A stretch of DNA of 17,335 nt from assembly GCA_900757865.1 (NCBI GenBank), contig CAAEPH010000035.1, forward strand, positions 1 through 17,335, in the 5' to 3' direction. The DNA is from an uncultured Sutterella sp. (GTDB lineage: Bacteria; Pseudomonadota; Gammaproteobacteria; Burkholderiales; Burkholderiaceae_F). Position numbers and translations under genes: made by a program. The notes under the pieces are model-generated. The model did not search any database. It was not told the origin of the DNA and saw only the letters and a program-made list of their open reading frames with translations. Shown here in pieces: positions 13,801 to 17,335 of the stretch (the first letter of the stretch is position 1; each line of letters opens with the position of its first letter).

Positions 13801-14328
13801 GTGAACCTTGAAGGCTTTACCACTGGTATCTCCACTTAGCGTCTCACCAGCTTCAAACGTTAACTTACCAGGACTTACATTTGGGCCCCATCCGCCAGTA
13901 GCACCTTTTGTATCAATTTCAAGATTTTTGTCAGCATGAAAAGTCGCTATAGTTGACAATTTATTTGTAACAATACCAATAGAGCTACCATCCGGTTTAA
14001 ATGTCAATGATCCACGACTATGAATGTTAATCTTATTGTCGATTTCGAAATTGGAAAGGAGATCCACAGTGTCCGCTGTAAACTTGTAGTCGCCTTCTAT
14101 TTTCCCCGTGGCTACGTACTCTGTACCACTAAGATCTGAACCGCCATTAGAGGGAAGTGGAAGCGAAGCGGCCCAAACGGGACTCGTCGACAGTGCCAGT
14201 ATAGAGATCAGCCACAAAGGACGGATTTTAAATTGAGGAGAGCTTAAGCCGTTATAAACCTGACGGGGGGGGGGCGTACTTTTATCTACTGTAGGAATTA
14301 TAGAATTATCAACGCAACTGTTGGTCAT
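10897..14328 (-). CDS. Autotransporter with C-terminal beta-barrel; poly-C tract in the 5' coding region
   Basis: This is an 1143-residue type Va secretion protein. An unusually long polar n-region (1-37) precedes the signal hydrophobic core (PLWLISILALS, 38-48) and a cleavage site near VWAA (51-54). The passenger (about 55-845) is rich in short beta-strand repeats of Asn, Thr, Gly and Val (e.g. VNVKAGGNIDIGNNL), as in parallel beta-helix adhesins. A linker helix (NYWQAVDMDRLNKRLGERR, from 849) leads into the barrel domain (about 875-1143), which ends VRLLF with the terminal Phe needed for BAM insertion. The start at 14328 has AAGGA nine bases upstream. Codons 19-22 contain ten consecutive C (14265-14274), so slippage would shift the frame before the signal peptide. 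No alternative ATG lies between the tract and the hydrophobic core. The passenger's 5' part is clearly more AT-rich than the barrel. The ligand is unknown. Confidence 0.92.
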   Translation of the reverse strand: MTNSCVDNSIIPTVDKSTPPPRQVYNGLSSPQFKIRPLWLISILALSTSPVWAASLPLPSNGGSDLSGTEYVATGKIEGDYKFTADTVDLLSNFEIDNKINIHSRGSLTFKPDGSSIGIVTNKLSTIATFHADKNLEIDTKGATGGWGPNVSPGKLTFEAGETLSGDTSGKAFKVHSWGELTFKGKNIQLSDSSDGKKVKENLLVTAISVHRDSVVNITADENLTIEGGIRTWSGGNNKVNVKAGGNIDIGNNLYNSGSVTIESTDQASENSEWTFSNLLSSMDKATDLGMNLKSDKVKAIKVTNGVYIAKSYVNSPIKALTVNSSNADFVINGQAYYYPPFDPSTINNYKPTQYNYGFISERGSISEVNARSITINKGLRAFDRDAIVNLNATDDLVINKTKGANDQVVVGPTVRVEDFAQVSFKGKNVNIMANEGFNTIEIIQTRPIFSSYASTLKVSADGVFNIEGDTLVESIGTLDITSPETVLTGGALSVVNYSNVTFAKVNGANPKLTIQNLRGAEGKTATADDPNEALFIDNSQLDWSGVDTKLVVSEDSTYSPSMSPALRLENEATLTLDEAPLRVMGDMVMNASSALTIGEKTKVRQVGDILLANEATADITLNAESTWEGRADDWLDVGSPSSLPHSETLKTVAGEVLEVEKPGTLSLTMAGGTWTARGQSTLSALTFDKGVVDMTKDVASSVSVGKLSGTGGTVKMALHSDPTTSDMLYVKDASEASPVKVDVALADGADVTAMKGLRFASTAGYTGDDLFEVTSTDQGFNDMAYTLAHEAYDQANSENANYNAGDGKPGTEWADSVFGDAGTNWYLDKVIVTPSKPAKVIMATARRNYWQAVDMDRLNKRLGERRLAGDDNHGLWVRARYDHLGSNAGLGDFRSRDWTYQVGYDYSWLRDNGKQLFGLALDYKDGDTHYRNITGSGSSDRVGLTAYTTWLGNTGWYYDAVARWGRLSNDFTLFNSRGERITADYHNSVWSLSLEGGKKLTHEVSRLYFEPQAQIQLLTVSDADYTTSQETKVHQDRLNSVITRLGFRLGRNFGAQESSSVYVKADWLREWRGRETIRAFDITTPDNGSEVTFKNRGNWFDVGLGVQSPITDKLYGFVDTEYRFGNDLQKSWQFNAGVRLLF
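14265..14274 (-). repeat. Homopolymeric C10 tract (G10 on the plus strand)
   Basis: Ten uninterrupted C on the coding strand span Pro19-Pro20-Pro21 and the first base of Arg22 of the autotransporter. Tracts of this length in the 5' coding region of surface-protein genes are established slipped-strand mispairing sites. In this assembly the tract keeps the frame open. A change of one or two bases would shut the gene off. Confidence 0.85.
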
Positions 14329-14665
14329 CAGTCTGTTTCCTTGACGGTCAAAAATCAGTGAAACGTTTTCTTAGAGGTCAGCTAAAGAACAACGTTCGGC
14401 TCGTTATGCTAGAGCCAATGGGGATACGGTCCATTTAAATCGGTTGGATGTAACTTTGAGTTAAATATAGTCGATTTACCAATTTTGTGAAACCTCTATG
14501 GCTTTAACGTTATCCCTTAGTATTAGGTCAAAAACCACCTAACCCAAAACCTTCATGAGCCTTAAAGCGCCAATTTTGCTTTCTACATGTTCGATAAAGA
14601 GTAGAGCCTCGGTACAATAGAAAGCACATGGGCTTGTTTTCGCTTAACTGTGTTTTAAAGACGCT
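14329..14665. other. 337-base divergent intergenic region between the autotransporter and recD2
   Basis: No gene is seen. It must carry both divergent promoters. For the autotransporter the Shine-Dalgarno AAGGA lies at 14338-14342 on the minus strand, but no convincing -35/-10 pair could be singled out. A small inverted repeat GGCTC / GAGCC (14398-14416) and three AACGTT palindromes are present without a clear role. Confidence 0.45.
14590..14618 (+). promoter_or_regulatory. Weak candidate promoter of recD2
   Basis: TACAAT (14613-14618, 5 of 6 to the -10 consensus) is preceded after 17 bases by TTCGAT (14590-14595), a poor -35. The start codon of recD2 follows 47 bases after the -10. The ribosome binding site of recD2 is also weak (AAAGA), which fits low constitutive expression. 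Confidence 0.35.
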
Positions 14666-16915
14666 ATGACCTCATCGCCATCTTCTGCTCCAACAACCAC
14701 ACCAACCACCGCACCCAGGCTTGACGTCCTTCAAGGGCTCGTTGAGCGCGTGACCTTTCACAACGAGCAAAATGGCTTTTGTGTGTTACGCGTCAAGGTG
14801 CGTGGTTTTCGTGATCTGGTGACGGTAGTAGGGCACACCCCGACGGTGACGCCAGGCGAGTGGGTCAAAGCGCACGGCGAGTGGACGATGGATACCACTC
14901 ACGGGCGACAATTCAAAGCCGCGTTTCTTAAAACCTTCCCACCCAATACCCTTCAAGGCATAGAAAAGTACTTGGGCTCGGGGATGGTTAAAGGCATTGG
15001 CCCGCACTTTGCGCATAAGCTCGTCGCCGTGCACGGCGCCGAGATTTTCTCCGTGATTGAAACCAAGCCTGAAAAGCTCTTAGAGATTGATGGCATTGGC
15101 AAAAAGCGTGTCAACAAAATCGTCACGGGCTGGCTCGATCAGCGCATTATTCGCGAAATCATGGTCTTTTTGCACGGACACGGCGTTTCAACCTCCAAAG
15201 CGGTCCGTATTTATAAGTGCTACGGCGAAGAGGCGGTGAAGGTCGTGACCGAGAACCCTTATCGATTGGCCGAAGACATCCGAGGAATTGGTTTTAAGTC
15301 GGCCGATACGATTGCCCAAAACGTGGGGATTCCTCGAGACTCGATTCTTCGTGCTCGGGCGGGCGTGGCGTACACCCTCTCGGAAGCCAGCGGCAATCAA
15401 GGCCACTGTTTTCTTGCTCGACCCAAGCTCGTGGAAGCCACCAATACTTTGTTGGAGATCCCCGAGAGCACGATCGAGCAAGCCATTGATGAAGAAATCG
15501 ATCGGGGGACCTTAACCCGTTCGGCAATCCCTGTGGAAAACGCCATTTATCTCTCAAGCCTCTTAGCAGCCGAGCAGGGGGCCGCGAACCGCTTGATGCG
15601 ACTCAAAGCCGGCACACCACCGTGGCCCGCCATTGATGCCGAGAAAGCACTCCCTTGGGTTGAAAGTAAATTGAAGATCACCTTAGCAGGGAGCCAACGT
15701 GAAGCGGTGAGGACGGCGCTCGCCAGCAAAGTGATGGTGATCACTGGGGGTCCGGGCGTAGGGAAAACGACGCTAGTGAAATCCATCTTGACCGTCTTGC
15801 GTGCCAAGGGGGTGCAAATTCAATTAGCTGCCCCCACAGGGCGCGCTGCGAAGCGCTTGAGCGAAAGCTCAGGAGAAGAAGCTAAAACGCTTCATCGCCT
15901 CCTTGAAGTGGACCCCGCCACCATGAGCTTTAAACGCACCGAAGACCATCCGCTTGAGTGCGACTTACTCGTCATTGACGAGTGTTCCATGGTGGACATC
16001 ACCATAGCGTATAACGTTCTCAAGGCGCTGCCCGACCATGCTGCCGTGATTTTTGTGGGCGACGTCGATCAGCTCCCGTCGGTGGGCTCGGGGGCTTTTT
16101 TGGGCGACTTGATCGCCTCGGGAGCCATCCCCGTGATTCGCTTGACCGAAGTCTTTCGCCAGGCCGCAGCTTCTTGGATTATCCGCATCGCGCACCAAAT
16201 CAACCGTGGCGTCAAACCCACGTTCCCTCAAGCTCAAGACCACGGGGACTGCTACTTTTTGCCCATCGAAGACCGCACGCAAACTGCGGCAAAGATCGTG
16301 GACCTTGTGCAAACCCGATTGCCGCGAGCGTACCACGTCGATCCCATCCGAGACATTCAGGTGCTCACCCCGATGAATCGCGGGGATACAGGCGCACGTG
16401 GGCTGAACATAGCCCTACAAACCGCTCTTAATCCCCCAGGGGAAGCAAGTCTTGAAAAGTATGGCCAAACCTATAGCGTGGGTGACAAGGTCATGCAGAT
16501 TGAAAACAATTACGATCGCGATGTCTATAACGGGGACATCGGGTTCGTGAAAGCGATCAATCGTGAAGATCAAGAAATGACGGTCACGTTTGACGATCGC
16601 GACGTGGTCTATCCCATTAGTGAATTGGACGAGCTGGTGCTCTGCTACGCCACAACCATTCATAAGTCACAAGGTAGCGAATACCCCATCGTGGTGATTC
16701 CCGTCACCATGCAACACTACATGATGCTCAAACGCAACCTTATCTACACAGGCGTCACACGTGGCAAGAAATTGGTGGTCTTGGTAGGGGAGGAAAAAGC
16801 TTTGATGATGGCCGTTCGTGACTGGAAGACGCAAAAACGAAATACGGGACTCGCTGAACGGTTGCGGGCTTTTGAAGAGCGCTCGCAACCCCTTATTGAA
16901 CAATCAACGCCTTGA
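14666..16915 (+). CDS. recD2: RecD2-type 5'-3' DNA helicase (SF1B)
   Basis: The 749-residue protein has an N-terminal OB-like region (about 20-95) and tandem helix-hairpin-helix motifs (GMVKGIGPHFAHKL about 106-119, IDGIGKKRVNKI about 141-152, IRGIGFKSADTI about 205-216). The helicase core follows: Walker A GGPGVGKTT (361-369), motif Ia APTGRAAKRL (389-398), Walker B LLVIDECSMVD (434-444), motif III GDVDQLPSVGSG (465-476), motif IV LTEVFRQ (493-499), and motifs V/VI in the UvrD_C_2 region (TTIHKSQGSEYP 663-674, YTGVTRGKK 694-702). This is RecD2, which acts without RecB and RecC, not the RecBCD subunit. RecD2 proteins unwind DNA 5' to 3' and take part in repair and replication-fork processing. 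The length is normal. The gene is single, with divergent spacing from the autotransporter and no strong terminator behind it. Confidence 0.95.
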   Translation: MTSSPSSAPTTTPTTAPRLDVLQGLVERVTFHNEQNGFCVLRVKVRGFRDLVTVVGHTPTVTPGEWVKAHGEWTMDTTHGRQFKAAFLKTFPPNTLQGIEKYLGSGMVKGIGPHFAHKLVAVHGAEIFSVIETKPEKLLEIDGIGKKRVNKIVTGWLDQRIIREIMVFLHGHGVSTSKAVRIYKCYGEEAVKVVTENPYRLAEDIRGIGFKSADTIAQNVGIPRDSILRARAGVAYTLSEASGNQGHCFLARPKLVEATNTLLEIPESTIEQAIDEEIDRGTLTRSAIPVENAIYLSSLLAAEQGAANRLMRLKAGTPPWPAIDAEKALPWVESKLKITLAGSQREAVRTALASKVMVITGGPGVGKTTLVKSILTVLRAKGVQIQLAAPTGRAAKRLSESSGEEAKTLHRLLEVDPATMSFKRTEDHPLECDLLVIDECSMVDITIAYNVLKALPDHAAVIFVGDVDQLPSVGSGAFLGDLIASGAIPVIRLTEVFRQAAASWIIRIAHQINRGVKPTFPQAQDHGDCYFLPIEDRTQTAAKIVDLVQTRLPRAYHVDPIRDIQVLTPMNRGDTGARGLNIALQTALNPPGEASLEKYGQTYSVGDKVMQIENNYDRDVYNGDIGFVKAINREDQEMTVTFDDRDVVYPISELDELVLCYATTIHKSQGSEYPIVVIPVTMQHYMMLKRNLIYTGVTRGKKLVVLVGEEKALMMAVRDWKTQKRNTGLAERLRAFEERSQPLIEQSTP

Positions 16916-17179
16916 TCGCCACGCGTCATCTCTGACTCAAGACAGCCAACCAATCTGCATCCAAGCGCCTCGTATCCCACTCGTTTTGATCCAGCAGGGT
17001 TGGCGATGAAGGACGCATCGCTTCCTCATTATCGCAAAGAGCAAAATCCCCTGCGAGATGAGTGTTAGAGAAAAGCGATAAGAAGAGCGTTCAGGAGAGC
17101 GAAGAATAGGGCGAGTGAGAACGGTGGAAGGTTCCCTACGGTGACAAAACTCAACGGCTTTGAGCGAACGCTAGAGAAG
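16916..17179. other. Intergenic region downstream of recD2
   Basis: About 260 bases without a supported gene. A short hairpin GCGATG / CATCGC (17003-17021, seven-base loop) lacks a T-tract and is at best a weak terminator for recD2. The stretch from 17040 to 17180 is purine-rich on the plus strand, with no recognisable element. Confidence 0.4.
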
Positions 17180-17216
17180 AAAAAGGGGACTTTGCCTAGG
17201 TCAAAACAAAGTCCCC
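17180..17216 (-). terminator. Intrinsic terminator of the right-edge minus-strand gene
   Basis: On the minus strand GGGGACTTTG (17216-17207) pairs perfectly with CAAAGTCCCC (17194-17185) across a 12-base loop and is followed by five T (17184-17180). The plus-strand side lacks a T-tract, so the terminator serves only the gene entering from the right. Confidence 0.88.
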
Positions 17217-17220
17217 AAAA

Positions 17221-17334
17221 TCAACCAGCCTTGAGCGGACCCAAACTCCCTGTTAGCTGATTCATATTAGCACTGATTAAGGTCAAATCAAGCGTCATTA
17301 AGCCTTCAAAAGCCCGTCTTTCTGCGTGTTTCAG
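17221..17334 (-). CDS. 3' end of an unidentified gene (partial, runs off the right edge)
   Basis: A minus-strand frame is open from the window edge for 37 codons and ends at TGA (17221-17223), four bases before the strong minus-strand terminator. The peptide starts LKHAERRAFEGLMTLDLTLI and ends NQLTGSLGPLKAG, protein-like and partly helical. The terminator placed right behind it is the main support that it is a real gene end. The family was not recognised. Confidence 0.6.
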   Translation of the reverse strand: MKHAERRAFEGLMTLDLTLISANMNQLTGSLGPLKAG

Positions 17335-17335
17335 A

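Noticed and set aside
17003..17021. Hairpin GCGATG / CATCGC as the recD2 terminator
   Set aside because: The stem is only 6 bp and no T-tract follows, so it does not meet the usual pattern.

Overview
The window looks like chromosomal DNA of a Gram-negative, anaerobically respiring betaproteobacterium, most likely a gut Sutterellaceae (Sutterella/Parasutterella-like). That placement is an inference from gene content: a Tat-exported DmsA-type molybdoenzyme with its DmsB ferredoxin, a large classical autotransporter, RecD2, a DUF4332 helix-hairpin-helix protein, and mixed AT-rich and GC-richer blocks. No rRNA or tRNA gene was seen.

Positions 1-3350 are a mobile-element graveyard. At the left edge the first 30 codons of a minus-strand exported protein run out of the window. 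A 1.54-kb IS256-family element (259-1798) follows. Its transposase is dead twice over: an in-frame amber codon, and Gly in place of the first catalytic Asp. The element abuts a decayed IS21-type istB remnant (1800-2043). A small intact gene for a DUF4332 protein (2190-2597) has its own promoter-like sequence and a strong terminator. Behind it lie IS21-end-like GTTCACG repeats, some in inverted orientation.

Positions 3060-5740 hold an intact tyrosine recombinase (3353-4315), a DEDDh exonuclease (4430-4927) and a doubtful 65-residue ORF. Next comes a frameshifted MazE/AbrB-type antitoxin pseudogene with a degenerate overlapping partner on the minus strand. Just upstream of the recombinase, two 26-bp imperfect inverted repeats (3161-3186 and 3294-3319) bracket a promoter-like segment with a perfect 17-bp palindrome. 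This could be an invertible promoter or an attenuator.

Positions 5737-10510 hold a 539-residue protein with a TPR-like N-terminus, convergent with a dmsA-dmsB operon on the minus strand. The two sides share a bidirectional terminator. No DmsC membrane anchor or TorD/DmsD chaperone gene is present in the window.

Positions 10819-14328 hold a 1143-residue autotransporter on the minus strand. A run of ten C residues lies in codons 19-22, between the only credible start codon and the signal peptide, which is the layout of a phase-variable surface protein. Positions 14666-16915 hold recD2 on the plus strand. The last 115 bases carry the 3' end of an unidentified minus-strand gene and its terminator.

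The strongest candidates for new biology are the poly-C switch in the autotransporter and the inverted-repeat-bracketed region in front of the recombinase gene.
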